Shown: positions 1 to 8,520 of the stretch, in pieces | Numbering within the stretch: the stretch's first letter is position 1 | Layout of the letters: each line of letters begins with the position of its first letter | Assembly: GCA_965263215.1 (NCBI GenBank) | Contig: OZ253663.1 | Span: forward strand, 1,302,001-1,366,000 | From: UBA1672 sp965263215 | Lineage (GTDB): Bacteria > Pseudomonadota > Alphaproteobacteria > Micavibrionales > Micavibrionaceae | DNA length: 64,000 nucleotides | Reading direction: 5' to 3' | Program-made: the position numbers and the translations under genes | The notes under the pieces: model-generated | Seen by the model: the letters and a program-made list of their open reading frames with translations, nothing else | The model's database searches: none | Told to the model about the DNA's origin: nothing

Positions 1-643
1 TTGTAATGTCGATATTCAATTTTCCAAATATCCAGTTTGGTTTAACGAACGGGGTATAGGTGTTCATCGGATGGCCGATCATAAGATGATGTCTGAAGTC
101 TGCTTTCTTTTTAGGACGGCCATTTTTTTCAAGATAGGCTTTAGAGGCGCATAATGAAAATTCAATCGTAGTCATATGGCGTTCAATCAAATCACTGTGA
201 TCAGCCTTTTGTAATCTTATGGCGATATCGGCTTCACGGCGGCTCAGGTTATAGATTCGATCATCTAAAAGCATCGTCAGTTGAATTTTCGGGAAGGCTT
301 CCTTGAAAATTGATAATTGAGGAGCGAGCCATGTCGAGGCAATAAACTCAACAGTTGTCATCGTAAGAGGGCCGGCAGGCAAGTTACGGGAATCACTGAG
401 CTGTATTTCAACTTGTTTTAAGCGGTCTGAAACATCACACGCTGTTTGAAACAGGATTTCACCTTGTTCTGTCATTACCAAACCACGGGCATGACGATGG
501 AAGAGGGGAATGCCAATTTCCTGTTCTAAGCCACTAATTTGTCTTGATATTGCCGATTGGCTAAGGTTAAGCGTATCGCCTGCATTGGTAAAGCTCCCTG
601 CCTCTGCAACGGCCTTGAAGATTTTAAGCTTATCCCAATCCAC
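1..643 (-). CDS. LysR-family transcriptional regulator (3' end cut by the window)
   Basis: The reading frame starts at a GTG at 643 with an AAGGA about 13 bases upstream and runs off the window edge after 214 residues, so the C-terminus is missing. Residues about 2-60 form the LysR winged helix-turn-helix (DKLKIFKAVAEAGSFTNA, then LSQSAISRQISGLE), followed by the linker helix and the beginning of the substrate-binding domain from about residue 88. LysR proteins are DNA-binding activators or repressors that sense a small ligand; the ligand cannot be inferred. It lies 31 bases downstream of trxB on the same strand, so it is probably co-transcribed with it. From memory, a LysR gene next to trxB and an lrp gene is a recurring alphaproteobacterial arrangement. 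Confidence 0.88.
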   Translation of the reverse strand, partial: MDWDKLKIFKAVAEAGSFTNAGDTLNLSQSAISRQISGLEQEIGIPLFHRHARGLVMTEQGEILFQTACDVSDRLKQVEIQLSDSRNLPAGPLTMTTVEFIASTWLAPQLSIFKEAFPKIQLTMLLDDRIYNLSRREADIAIRLQKADHSDLIERHMTTIEFSLCASKAYLEKNGRPKKKADFRHHLMIGHPMNTYTPFVKPNWIFGKLNIDIT

Positions 644-674
644 TATATTTTATTCCTTATTGGTTTGGCGCGCT

Positions 675-1646
675 TTATTCTGCAGCTTGTGCAGCGCTAT
701 CTTCGCTATCATTTTGTGCAGCAAGGAAACGATCAGCCTCAAGCGCAGCCATACAGCCCAGTCCTGCGGCCGTCACAGCCTGACGGTAAACATGGTCACT
801 TACATCGCCCGCGCCATAAACGCCGGGGATGGATGTTGCCGTAGAATCAGGCGCCGTGATGAGGTAATTGTTCTCATCCATTTCAAGCTTACCTTTAAAA
901 AGTTCCGTTGCCGGATCATGACCAATGGCAACAAACAGCCCGTCCTTTTTGATTTCTGAGAGTTCACCGTTTTTCGTGTTCTTCACTCTCAGGCCGTTCA
1001 TGCCTTTTTCGTCACCGAGCACTTCTTCAACTTCGTGATCCCACATCATTTCAATTTTTTCGTTGGCGAAAAGACGCTTTTGCATGATTTTTTCAGCGCG
1101 TAATTCGTCACGTCTGTGTATCAGTGTGACCTTGCTACAGAAATTCGTCAGGAACAGGGCTTCCTCAACGGCTGTATTGCCGCCCCCAACAACGGCGACC
1201 TCCTGATCTTTGAAAAAGAACCCATCACACGTTGCGCAGGCCGATACGCCGCGACCTTGATATGTTTTTTCCGAATCCAAGCCGAGCCAGCGTGCTTTTG
1301 CGCCCGTGGCCATAATGATTGTATCGCCTGTATATGTTGTGCCCGAACCGCCAGTGGCTTTGAATGGGCGCTCTGACAGATCAACTTCGGTAATGTAGTC
1401 AATGATAAGCTCCGTACCGACATGCTCAGACTGAAGCTTCATTTGTTCCATTAACCATGGCCCTTCGATGGCATTTTCAAATCCCGGGTAGTTTTCGACC
1501 TCTGTGGTCACCATTAACTGCCCGCCTTGTTCCATGCCTGTTACCAGAATTGGTTTTAGGCCTGCGCGTGCGGCATAAATGGCGGCGGTATATCCGGCAG
1601 GACCCGATCCAATAATGAGAACTTTTGTGTGGTGTGTCTGTGTCAT
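675..1646 (-). CDS. trxB: Thioredoxin-disulfide reductase
   Basis: This 323-residue flavoprotein passes electrons from NADPH through FAD to thioredoxin in the cytoplasm. The N-terminal FAD motif GSGPAGYTAA is at residues 13-22, the redox-active CATC pair is C137/C140 followed by DGFFF, the NADPH-binding GGGNTAVEEA lies near 154-163, and the C-terminal FAD motif GVYGAGDV is present. Length and motif order match bacterial low-molecular-weight TrxB. It lies between the ELM1-like gene and the LysR regulator on the same strand, and the 38-base gap to the ELM1-like stop allows co-transcription. Nothing is missing or unusual. Confidence 0.97.
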   Translation of the reverse strand: MTQTHHTKVLIIGSGPAGYTAAIYAARAGLKPILVTGMEQGGQLMVTTEVENYPGFENAIEGPWLMEQMKLQSEHVGTELIIDYITEVDLSERPFKATGGSGTTYTGDTIIMATGAKARWLGLDSEKTYQGRGVSACATCDGFFFKDQEVAVVGGGNTAVEEALFLTNFCSKVTLIHRRDELRAEKIMQKRLFANEKIEMMWDHEVEEVLGDEKGMNGLRVKNTKNGELSEIKKDGLFVAIGHDPATELFKGKLEMDENNYLITAPDSTATSIPGVYGAGDVSDHVYRQAVTAAGLGCMAALEADRFLAAQNDSEDSAAQAAE

Positions 1647-1684
1647 TGTTATGTCTACCCTATTTATGTATCAGGTTATATTAG

Positions 1685-2644
1685 TCATTCAGGGTTTTTA
1701 GTAAAGTCTTTCAGACGTCTTTTAATCTCTGACGCAACCCTTTGTGCATCATTCAGCGGTTCATAGGAAAAGGTTTCAAGGTTACCTTCAAATTTTCTTA
1801 ACTTGCCATCATTTATCAGGTTTTCGTGTAGCTGCGTAATACGTTTTGCACCACCATCCAGATCAATCATATAAACAGGTTTTCCGGTCGTGCAGCTTTC
1901 GGAGATCATGGATGCGCTATCTGCTGTTACGAGAATAAAGTCTGCCCAAGCCAAGAGCGCTAAGTAAGGATTATTACCGTTTCCGTCCCAAAAGTAATTT
2001 GAACCGTGATCTAACGTATCGCGCAGAATTTTTTCGTTCTTCTCGCCCGTTCTTCTGGAGCACGTAATCATTAAGGAGGCATCCAGAGCGGATAGCTGTT
2101 CGGCCAAAGTGCGCGTAATAGTTTCGTTCATTGTGTAGGCACTGCTTGAACCACCAATAAGGACAGCCACGCGCGGCGCGCCGAATTCAGAAAACTCAGG
2201 GAAGTCTTGTTTTGCCTGATCAAGCAGGGCAGGCGTGATTTTGTTCGGGGAAGCTTGGGTGACAATGACATTATCACCGCGCAGCGGGTCATGCGCCGGC
2301 ACAGCAACCAGGTCAAAGTGGTCTGCCGATATTCTGGGATCTTGTACCTGAACAGTAAAGGTATTGCCGTTACTTTTCTTTTTTATGAACCGTGATGCCG
2401 CGATACTTTTTCGGCCGCTCGCGATCAATATATCCGGCCAAGGTGGTGATAAGGCAGGTGTGAATGTACTTTTTGTTTCAAACCCTAAATAGGGGGAAAG
2501 GCTTTTCCATGGTTGGTTTAATGATATCCGTTTGACGTCATAATTAAGCCCAACTGCGTTGGCGATACCAATACATTGGTTTTCAGTTCCAGCCATGCCT
2601 TCTGTGATAATCCAGCAGATTTGAGTATCTTTATTTTTTTTCAT
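1685..2644 (-). CDS. Mitochondrial fission ELM1-like protein (DUF1022 family)
   Basis: The 319-residue product matches what I know of the ELM1/DUF1022 family: an N-terminal WIITEGMAGTENQCIGIANA segment, an ILIASGRKSIAASRFI segment around residues 90-106, a VLIGGSSSAYTM glycine-rich turn near 160, and FILVTADSASMISES around 235-250. The overall plan recalls GT-B glycosyltransferases of sugar-lipid metabolism, and in bacteria the gene often sits near cell-envelope genes, but no activity is established. No signal peptide or membrane segment is seen. It is divergent from lrp across 118 bases. Confidence 0.82.
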   Translation of the reverse strand: MKKNKDTQICWIITEGMAGTENQCIGIANAVGLNYDVKRISLNQPWKSLSPYLGFETKSTFTPALSPPWPDILIASGRKSIAASRFIKKKSNGNTFTVQVQDPRISADHFDLVAVPAHDPLRGDNVIVTQASPNKITPALLDQAKQDFPEFSEFGAPRVAVLIGGSSSAYTMNETITRTLAEQLSALDASLMITCSRRTGEKNEKILRDTLDHGSNYFWDGNGNNPYLALLAWADFILVTADSASMISESCTTGKPVYMIDLDGGAKRITQLHENLINDGKLRKFEGNLETFSYEPLNDAQRVASEIKRRLKDFTKNPE

Positions 2645-2762
2645 AACGTTAACAAAATCAGGACAGGGTTTTTAAATTAAGACTTGCTAATTTTCGACTG
2701 TAACCTTATACAAACCTATCAAAAATACATAGTATAATACTTAAGTTAAGGTCAAAATAGTA

Positions 2763-3233
2763 ATGTCACGATCCCGTCTGGATAAAATCGATAAGAAAAT
2801 ACTGAAAAGATTACAAGAGGATGGCAGGGTAACAAATGTTGAGCTTGCTAAATTTGTTGGTATATCAGCGCCACCATGCCTTAGGCGTGTGCGCGTGTTA
2901 CAGGAATCTGGTTTTATCAAGGGGTATTTCGCCAAGGTTGATGCTACCAAATTAGGCTACGGCGTGAATGTCTATGCCATGGTAAAATTAAAGAGCCATG
3001 CCGAAAAAGAACTTACAATTTTTGAAGAGTATGTAACGAAATTTCCTATGGTACGTGAATGTCACATGCTTGCAGGGGATGTTGATTTTATGTTGAAAGT
3101 CGTTGCCAAAAGTTGGGACGATTATCAAGAATTTCATCAGAAGTTCTTAGGAGATGCACCTAATGTGGTTTCCGTGAAATCGTCTTTATCTATTCGTTCT
3201 TCCAAAAGCTTGCCGGGTATCCCGATCGAATAA
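2763..3233 (+). CDS. Lrp/AsnC-family transcriptional regulator
   Basis: The 156-residue protein has the Lrp layout: an N-terminal winged helix-turn-helix (about residues 5-60, LDKIDKKILKRLQEDGRVTN then ELAKFVGISAPPCLRRVRVL) and a C-terminal RAM effector domain (about 70-150, with GDVDFMLKVV). Members bind amino acids or other small ligands and act as feast/famine regulators. It is divergent from the ELM1-like gene and close to trxB. A TATAAT hexamer at 2733-2738 could be its -10, but I see no good -35. The stop is 4 bases from the stop of the convergent lipase gene. Being the only lrp copy here, its ligand is unknown. Confidence 0.93.
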   Translation: MSRSRLDKIDKKILKRLQEDGRVTNVELAKFVGISAPPCLRRVRVLQESGFIKGYFAKVDATKLGYGVNVYAMVKLKSHAEKELTIFEEYVTKFPMVRECHMLAGDVDFMLKVVAKSWDDYQEFHQKFLGDAPNVVSVKSSLSIRSSKSLPGIPIE

Positions 3234-3237
3234 AAAG

Positions 3238-4032
3238 TTATTCGACATCATCACGCTTAAATTTATTGTTTTGCAAAAAATATAGAGCCTGCTTCATGAC
3301 GTCCGGATTAAACATCATGAAAGAATGTGTCGCGGACATAACAATATGATCTGTCATGCCTTCGATTTTCGTGCGCTCCACGGGGACAATACCGTCATGT
3401 TCGCCTTCTAATACCCAAGGGGCGAGGGGGTTTATTGACAGATTTCCGGCAATAATGCCAAGGGGGTAGGTGATATCACCATCTATATGCAAGTGCTTGG
3501 TTGTTAGTTGCTGCCCCGCCGGCCCGAAAATGGTTTTAAACATCGGAGCAAGAACCTTTGTTTCGGATAGCCAGTCTGCGAATTCACTACCTGTGTTAGG
3601 TGGTCCAAGCATAACAACTTTGCCAAGGTTTTTTGGCTTTTTGCGTGCGATGTAATAACGCGTAATCAGGCCACCCATAGAATGGGTGACGAAATTTAAA
3701 GTAATGTCATCGTGATAATCGGGACTGTTGGTGATTTGTTCGTGTACGAAGTCACTTAAATCTTCCAAGTTCTGCTCGCGCGAAGGGTAGAGGATGTTGA
3801 GCGTGACAAAGCCGTTTTTCTCGAACAGGTTATTCATGAATTGCATATCAAGCTTACTGCGTAAGATTCCATGCAACAAAATAACCATTTCTTTTTTTGG
3901 CTCTTCTTTCATGTAATTCACCTCTGGTTCATGGTTCGTGCAAGACAGTAAAAATAATGCGCAGAATAAGGGTAACAAAGCAAGCGCGTAATGATGAGAA
4001 TTTATGCTGCGCATTGTGTGTCCGCAAGCCAT
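3238..4032 (-). CDS. Alpha/beta-hydrolase lipoprotein, lipase-like
   Basis: The 264-residue product begins with a lipoprotein signal peptide; the lipobox LLSC places the lipidated cysteine at residue 31. The mature part has an HG oxyanion motif (LLHGIL, near 53), a nucleophile elbow THSMGG with S118, and candidate catalytic D213 (EHDGIVP) and H236 (SATHSFM), so the triad is complete. It is probably an envelope-anchored esterase or lipase; the substrate is unknown. The start overlaps the 3' end of trmFO by 31 bases. An internal ATG at 4014 would shorten the signal peptide by 6 residues and reduce the overlap; the sequence does not decide between them. Confidence 0.85.
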   Translation of the reverse strand: MACGHTMRSINSHHYALALLPLFCALFLLSCTNHEPEVNYMKEEPKKEMVILLHGILRSKLDMQFMNNLFEKNGFVTLNILYPSREQNLEDLSDFVHEQITNSPDYHDDITLNFVTHSMGGLITRYYIARKKPKNLGKVVMLGPPNTGSEFADWLSETKVLAPMFKTIFGPAGQQLTTKHLHIDGDITYPLGIIAGNLSINPLAPWVLEGEHDGIVPVERTKIEGMTDHIVMSATHSFMMFNPDVMKQALYFLQNNKFKRDDVE

Positions 4033-5390
4033 TCTTCCAAAGAGCTTTTCGCGATATCTGTGTAAACTTTTTTGCGGTCTTTGCCTTTTAATTTTTTGCG
4101 CCTGCCGCTGGGCTGTATTGGGCGCATTAATTCATCCGCAGGCAACGGAAATAGGCCGAAATTGACATTCATGGGCTGAAAAGTTGTAGCCTCAGCGCCG
4201 CCGGTAACGTGATTGAGGAGAGCACCGTGCGCCGTGTTTAAGGGCGGTTTTTCAATTGGTGATCCAAGAATTTCTGACGCAGCAAACCGACCGGCCAAAA
4301 GGCCGATGGATGCGCTTTCTACATACCCTTCGCAGCCTGTGATTTGTCCAGCAAAGCGAACCTTAGGAAGCGCTTTCAATCGCAACATATTATCGAGCAA
4401 CTTAGGGGAGTTTATGAATGTGTTACGATGTAGTCCGCCAAGGCGTGCGAATTCTGCATTTTCTAAGCCGGGGATCATGCGGAAGACCCGAACTTGTTCC
4501 CCGTATTTCATTTTTGTTTGAAAGCCGACGATATTATAGAGCGTACCAAGTGCGTTATCTTGACGCAATTGAACCACGGCGTATGCGCGTTCATCGGAAT
4601 GCGGACTTGTTAATCCGACAGGTTTCATAGGGCCGAAACGCAGTGTTTCGATACCGCGCGACGCCATAACCTCAATAGGCATACATCCTTCGAAATACGG
4701 GGTGTCTTTCTCCCATTGTTTGAAATCACCATACTCAGCGTTTAACAATTCCTGAATGAAGGTTTCGTATTGCTCTTTATTCATAGGGCAGTTCAAATAG
4801 TCCTTACCCGTGCCGGCTGGGCCTGCCTTGTCATAGCGTGATTGGAACCAGCATGTGTTCATATCAACACTGTCTAGGTGTACGATGGGGGCAATGGCAT
4901 CGAAGAATGCCAATCCGTCCTCTCCCGTTAATTTTTGTATGGATTCGGCCAGTGGTGATGATGTTAGGGGACCTGTGGCGATGATTGTTTGTTCCCAATC
5001 ATCATTATCGATGGTCGTGACTTCATTACGATCAATGGTGATGTTAGGGTGTGCTTCCAACGCCTCAGTAACGCCCGCAGAAAAAATATCACGATCAACG
5101 GCAAGGGCTCCGCCTGCGGGGACGGCTGCTTTATCACCTTCACGCATAATGAGGGAGTCCATCTTACGCATTTCTGCGTGGAGCAGGCCAACGGCGTTAT
5201 ATTCTGAGTCATCGGAGCGAAATGAGTTTGAGCATACAAGCTCTGCACAGCCATCGGTTTGATGAACTTCGGTTTTAACGGTTGGACGCATTTCATGCAA
5301 AATCACGTTTACGCCCATATTGGCGGCTTGCCATGCGGCTTCACTGCCTGCAAGGCCTGCGCCCACGATATGTAATTCGGTTTTTTTCAT
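4002..5390 (-). CDS. trmFO: tRNA (uracil-54 C5) methyltransferase, folate/FAD-dependent
   Basis: TrmFO makes ribothymidine at position 54 of tRNA using methylenetetrahydrofolate as carbon donor and FADH2 as reductant. The 462-residue product has the FAD motif GAGLAGSEAAW at residues 10-20, the family signature HEMRP at 32-36, a conserved cysteine in VCSNSFRSDD (about C53), and a second in QITGCEGYVES. Length matches the family. It is followed on the same strand by the lipase gene, which overlaps its end. The upstream neighbour is the Y-family polymerase gene, 50 bases away on the same strand. Confidence 0.96.
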   Translation of the reverse strand: MKKTELHIVGAGLAGSEAAWQAANMGVNVILHEMRPTVKTEVHQTDGCAELVCSNSFRSDDSEYNAVGLLHAEMRKMDSLIMREGDKAAVPAGGALAVDRDIFSAGVTEALEAHPNITIDRNEVTTIDNDDWEQTIIATGPLTSSPLAESIQKLTGEDGLAFFDAIAPIVHLDSVDMNTCWFQSRYDKAGPAGTGKDYLNCPMNKEQYETFIQELLNAEYGDFKQWEKDTPYFEGCMPIEVMASRGIETLRFGPMKPVGLTSPHSDERAYAVVQLRQDNALGTLYNIVGFQTKMKYGEQVRVFRMIPGLENAEFARLGGLHRNTFINSPKLLDNMLRLKALPKVRFAGQITGCEGYVESASIGLLAGRFAASEILGSPIEKPPLNTAHGALLNHVTGGAEATTFQPMNVNFGLFPLPADELMRPIQPSGRRKKLKGKDRKKVYTDIAKSSLEEWLADTQCAA

Positions 5391-5440
5391 GGAAGATCAG
5401 TAGCAAAAACCAAGGGGGAGGGCAATTTAAAAGTGATGGT

Positions 5441-6730
5441 TTAGCTCCAGAATTCTTTGGTATCGGGGACGCGCGCGAAGGCGATTTTTGTGCCGACATA
5501 TCCTGCCGCGGTTTTTGGTGGAATACCAAGGGATACGACTTCTTTTTGGTATTTGTTTTGCAGGCTTTCCAAAGCTTGTGTCAAAGATTCGTTTTTTACA
5601 GAAATCGCCCTAGATGTTCCCGCAGAAGATAAAAACATATCATCGGTGACCATATTGGCTGTGATGAGGTTAAAGAAAACAACAGATACTTTTTTTATTT
5701 TCAGTGCGCAATGAAACGGGTCATGGTTGCGTTCCGCGTAATGTATCATTTTCGCCCATAGTGCATCGACATACTCTAATAATGTAAATGGATCTTGCGT
5801 TGCCTGTATAGGTAATTGTTTAGAAAATTTTACACCTGATTTTGTGCGCAATGACACGGATATTGTGCGCGTGTGCAAGTTTTTGTTGCGCAATCTATGG
5901 GACGCTTTGACGGTTAGTTTTCTTAGTATTTGTTTTGCTTTGTCGGGTGCGCGCAAATTTGGGTCAAGGATACGGCTATGGCCAATCATTGATGATTTTG
6001 TTGCGGGCTGTTCGAAGTCATATCCGTGCAGCAAATACCAAAATCTCTCTCCTTGAACGCTGCCGAATATTTTGCGCGCATGTTTGGGGGAGGTGTTCCA
6101 AAAATCTTCAATGCTCGATATACCCGTCTTGTTTAAACGGCGTTCTATGTTGCGCCCTATACCCGGAATATCGGTGAGTTTTAAAGAGAACAAAGCATCA
6201 GGTAAGTCTTCCTGCGATAATATGGTCAATCCGTTCGGCTTTTGCATTTCGCACGCTATCTTCGCAAGCAAAGAGTTTGGTGCAAAGCCAATGGAACAAT
6301 TAATCGCCTCTCCCACATTTTCCCATATCCCGTTTCTTATGTTGCTGGCTATTTCTTTTGCTGCGTCTATGTTGCGTTTTCCGGGGGGGAGGCGGCTTGA
6401 AAGTTCATCAATAGACCAGACTTTATTGATGGGGGTGTGCTTGATGACTTCTTCGAGGATTTTATGATGATAAGCCACATAAAAATCATGGCGTGCCAAT
6501 GTGCATTTCAGATGCGGGCACATCTTTTTTGCATCTTTTATGATTGTTCCGGTTTTTATGCCATAGGCTTTTGCCTCATAACTTGCGGCGATGGCGCAGG
6601 TATAATCCGTTTCCATCGGTGTGACGGCGACGGGCTTGCCGCGCAGTGCCGGCTGCTCTTGTTGTTCTACACTTGCGAAATAGCTGTTCAAATCCATGAA
6701 TAACCATTTTATGCCGGGCTCACGTTGCAT
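5441..6730 (-). CDS. Y-family translesion DNA polymerase (DinB/UmuC type)
   Basis: The product copies damaged DNA with low fidelity. From the ATG at 6730 it has 429 residues: palm motif MDLNSYFASVEQ (D13, N15, aromatic gate at 17-18), a second catalytic motif SIDE with D108/E109, a helix-hairpin-helix around LTDIPGIGRNIERRLNK, and a C-terminal little-finger domain. The D-x-N first motif resembles UmuC more than DinB (D-x-D), while the overall length resembles DinB. The frame is open back to a TTG at 6781, but that lies in the LexA box, so I chose the ATG with AAGG 9-12 bases upstream. Regulation by LexA is likely from the box 45 bases upstream. Confidence 0.9.
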   Translation of the reverse strand: MQREPGIKWLFMDLNSYFASVEQQEQPALRGKPVAVTPMETDYTCAIAASYEAKAYGIKTGTIIKDAKKMCPHLKCTLARHDFYVAYHHKILEEVIKHTPINKVWSIDELSSRLPPGKRNIDAAKEIASNIRNGIWENVGEAINCSIGFAPNSLLAKIACEMQKPNGLTILSQEDLPDALFSLKLTDIPGIGRNIERRLNKTGISSIEDFWNTSPKHARKIFGSVQGERFWYLLHGYDFEQPATKSSMIGHSRILDPNLRAPDKAKQILRKLTVKASHRLRNKNLHTRTISVSLRTKSGVKFSKQLPIQATQDPFTLLEYVDALWAKMIHYAERNHDPFHCALKIKKVSVVFFNLITANMVTDDMFLSSAGTSRAISVKNESLTQALESLQNKYQKEVVSLGIPPKTAAGYVGTKIAFARVPDTKEFWS

Positions 6731-6775
6731 GCTCTTTGCCTTGATTGATGATAAAGGAATTTGCCACACCAAAAA

Positions 6776-6790
6776 GAACAAATCAAGAAC
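6776..6790 (-). promoter_or_regulatory. LexA box (SOS operator), GTTC-N7-GTTC
   Basis: Read on the minus strand the site is GTTCTTGATTTGTTC, an exact fit to the alphaproteobacterial LexA consensus of two direct GTTC repeats separated by seven bases. It lies 45 bases upstream of the polymerase start codon, where it would cover the promoter. It is also 58 bases upstream of the divergent TerB-like pair, so it could affect both directions. Confidence 0.75.
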
Positions 6791-6848
6791 ATTCTTGTGC
6801 TTGCCAAGGGGGATGTATATATGTTCAAATATTATAAAGGGTTAGGTA

Positions 6849-7331
6849 ATGGACATATATCAATTCAGCGCACCGGAAGAAGACGTTTTCAGGCTATGGC
6901 GGGCTGTGTTCGCGTTGGTTCATGTTGATGGTACCTTTACAGAAGAAGAGCAAAATTACATTAAACAAATCATCGAGACGTTTGCATTCACTGAAGACCA
7001 AAGACAAACAATTGAGCAAGACATTAAAGACAAGGCCAACGTCATACAGTTATTTGCAGATATTCAAGATGAAGATAATCAAAGGCAATTTTTTGTTATG
7101 GTGCGCACGATTGCATGGTGTGATGGTTATTTGCATGAAGCAGAGCAAGAGGTTATGCAGAAAATTGTGAATAAGCTTGGTGATAAAGCTCAAAAATTTG
7201 AAAAGGAATTGCGTTGGTTGGAGCGCAAGCCCATTATGACCGAAGGACAAAGTTCCGGAAAACCGGAGGATGACCTCATGCAGCTTGTTTTAAAGAAAAT
7301 GTCAGCGTTTTACAGGGAAAATATAATATGA
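6849..7331 (+). CDS. TerB-like protein, first of a tandem pair
   Basis: The 160-residue product is all-helical and acidic, with no signal peptide. It resembles the TerB/DUF533 fold, whose members carry conserved acidic residues that may bind a metal: FALVHVDGTFTEEEQNYI (residues about 21-38) and a second FVMVRTIAWCDGYLHEAEQ segment (about 82-100) mirror each other, as in TerB. Its role is not established; tellurite resistance should not be assumed from the family name. Its stop overlaps the start of the next, related gene by four bases (ATGA), so the two are translationally coupled. A LexA box lies 58 bases upstream, but mainly serves the divergent polymerase gene. Confidence 0.7.
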   Translation: MDIYQFSAPEEDVFRLWRAVFALVHVDGTFTEEEQNYIKQIIETFAFTEDQRQTIEQDIKDKANVIQLFADIQDEDNQRQFFVMVRTIAWCDGYLHEAEQEVMQKIVNKLGDKAQKFEKELRWLERKPIMTEGQSSGKPEDDLMQLVLKKMSAFYRENII

Positions 7332-7807
7332 ACGATGGTGTGAATGACAGTGCGTTTTATATGTGGCGGACGCTTATCGCCGTTGCGCATGCCGATGATA
7401 TCGTGACAGATGAAGAGATAGAGTTCATTGCTCGTGTAATGGACGATGTTAATTTTTCTGACTCACAGACAGAAACGCTGAAAGACGATATCGTTAATGC
7501 CAAAGACGTTAACGATATGTTCTCCGGCATCAAAAATCAGCAGGATCGTATTCAGTTTTTTGAATTTGCACGTGACTTGGTCTGGGTCGATGGTGATTTC
7601 GCATCAGAAGAGCAAAGCGTTATGATAGGGCTTTATCAGCAGCATATCAAAGAAACGGATGTTGATGGGTTGATCGGCCAAACGCATTTGGAGTTTGAAG
7701 AAGATTCTATGCCACGCAGCCAACCAATTGCTCCTGATAAGAAAACAGGGTTCAGGAATATCTTTTCTTCTCTGGGACAGCTTTTGGCTAATTCTAACAA
7801 GGATTAG
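7328..7807 (+). CDS. TerB-like protein, second of a tandem pair
   Basis: This 159-residue product resembles its upstream neighbour in length and in the two repeated acidic-helix segments: LIAVAHADDIVTDEEIEFI (about residues 15-33) and FARDLVWVDGDFASEEQSVM (about 78-97). The pair therefore looks like an old gene duplication with strong divergence, and may form a heterodimer; that is inference. The C-terminal 40 residues differ and end in a Ser/Asn-rich tail. It ends 4 bases from the stop of the convergent lipoprotein gene, without a visible terminator. Confidence 0.7.
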   Translation: MNDGVNDSAFYMWRTLIAVAHADDIVTDEEIEFIARVMDDVNFSDSQTETLKDDIVNAKDVNDMFSGIKNQQDRIQFFEFARDLVWVDGDFASEEQSVMIGLYQQHIKETDVDGLIGQTHLEFEEDSMPRSQPIAPDKKTGFRNIFSSLGQLLANSNKD

Positions 7808-7811
7808 CTAT

Positions 7812-8375
7812 TCAAGGGAAAATACTTGTTTCTATGAATGATTGATGGAGCTTATATGAACCATTGGCGTGGCGCATCGTATATTGTTTGCCATCAAACG
7901 ATAATAACGCCATGTGTGCACTTTCTTGCTTTCCTGAGACATAAACACCAATATCCTGCCACCCTTCTGTTTTCGATTTACTGATGTGAAAGGGCGGGCG
8001 AACTGATTCTATTTCACCAAGCACAGAAAACCCATCAGGGTACCCGCGTAATATCAAGAGGGTGCACCCGTGCATGTCACACCATTGTCCATATGGGGTT
8101 TTGAAATAGACAATGGCGTCATGTAGGCCGTCATTATTGAGATCTTTTTTCATGAAATCATATTGTGAGTATGGTGGCGCGTTTTTATACGCCAGATAAT
8201 CGCGCATAGCTTCTTTCACGTGACCGTCATCCAGACGCACTGTTTTGTCATGCTGTGCAAGTGGAAGTAAGGGAGAGCTCTTCGTCTGTGTGCTGTGCGT
8301 ATGCGCATTGCAGCTTGAAAGAAAGCCTAGGAATAACATAAGGGCGATTAAGTGGCGTTTGTTTCGTGAGAACAT
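7812..8375 (-). CDS. Putative lipoprotein of unknown function
   Basis: The 187-residue product starts with a basic stretch, a hydrophobic core and a lipobox FLSSC with the cysteine at residue 22, so it should be lipidated and exported. The mature part contains KKDLNNDGLHDAIVYF (about residues 75-90), which resembles the calcium-binding loop of FG-GAP or dockerin-like repeats (D-x-N-x-D-G), followed by two cysteines in QWCDMHGC that may form a disulfide. I do not recognise the family. It is divergent from fdxA across 145 bases and convergent with the TerB-like pair. Confidence 0.65.
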   Translation of the reverse strand: MFSRNKRHLIALMLFLGFLSSCNAHTHSTQTKSSPLLPLAQHDKTVRLDDGHVKEAMRDYLAYKNAPPYSQYDFMKKDLNNDGLHDAIVYFKTPYGQWCDMHGCTLLILRGYPDGFSVLGEIESVRPPFHISKSKTEGWQDIGVYVSGKQESAHMALLSFDGKQYTMRHANGSYKLHQSFIETSIFP

Positions 8376-8454
8376 AGAAACCTAATATGATTGTAATACA
8401 GGTGTGATGTTACCGTTGCAGTAGATTCGTGTATAGCATTCTTTTGAAAAGCAG

Positions 8455-8482
8455 TTGCCTTATCAAAATGGGATATTATAGT
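8455..8482 (+). promoter_or_regulatory. Predicted sigma-70-type promoter of fdxA
   Basis: TTGCCT at 8455-8460 and TATAGT at 8477-8482 are separated by 16 bases and lie about 40 bases upstream of the fdxA start. The same -10 hexamer and spacing occur before prs in this window. There is no experimental support. Confidence 0.35.
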
Positions 8483-8520
8483 GTGTTTTTCTAAAACTGG
8501 GTCAAAAGTAAGGATCAGTA

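Noticed and set aside
4855..5262. 135-codon plus-strand frame inside trmFO
   Set aside because: It lies wholly inside trmFO on the opposite strand and shows no family motifs.
6731..6781. TTG-initiated extension of the polymerase gene
   Set aside because: It would place the start codon inside the LexA box; the ATG at 6730 has a better Shine-Dalgarno and matches the family start.
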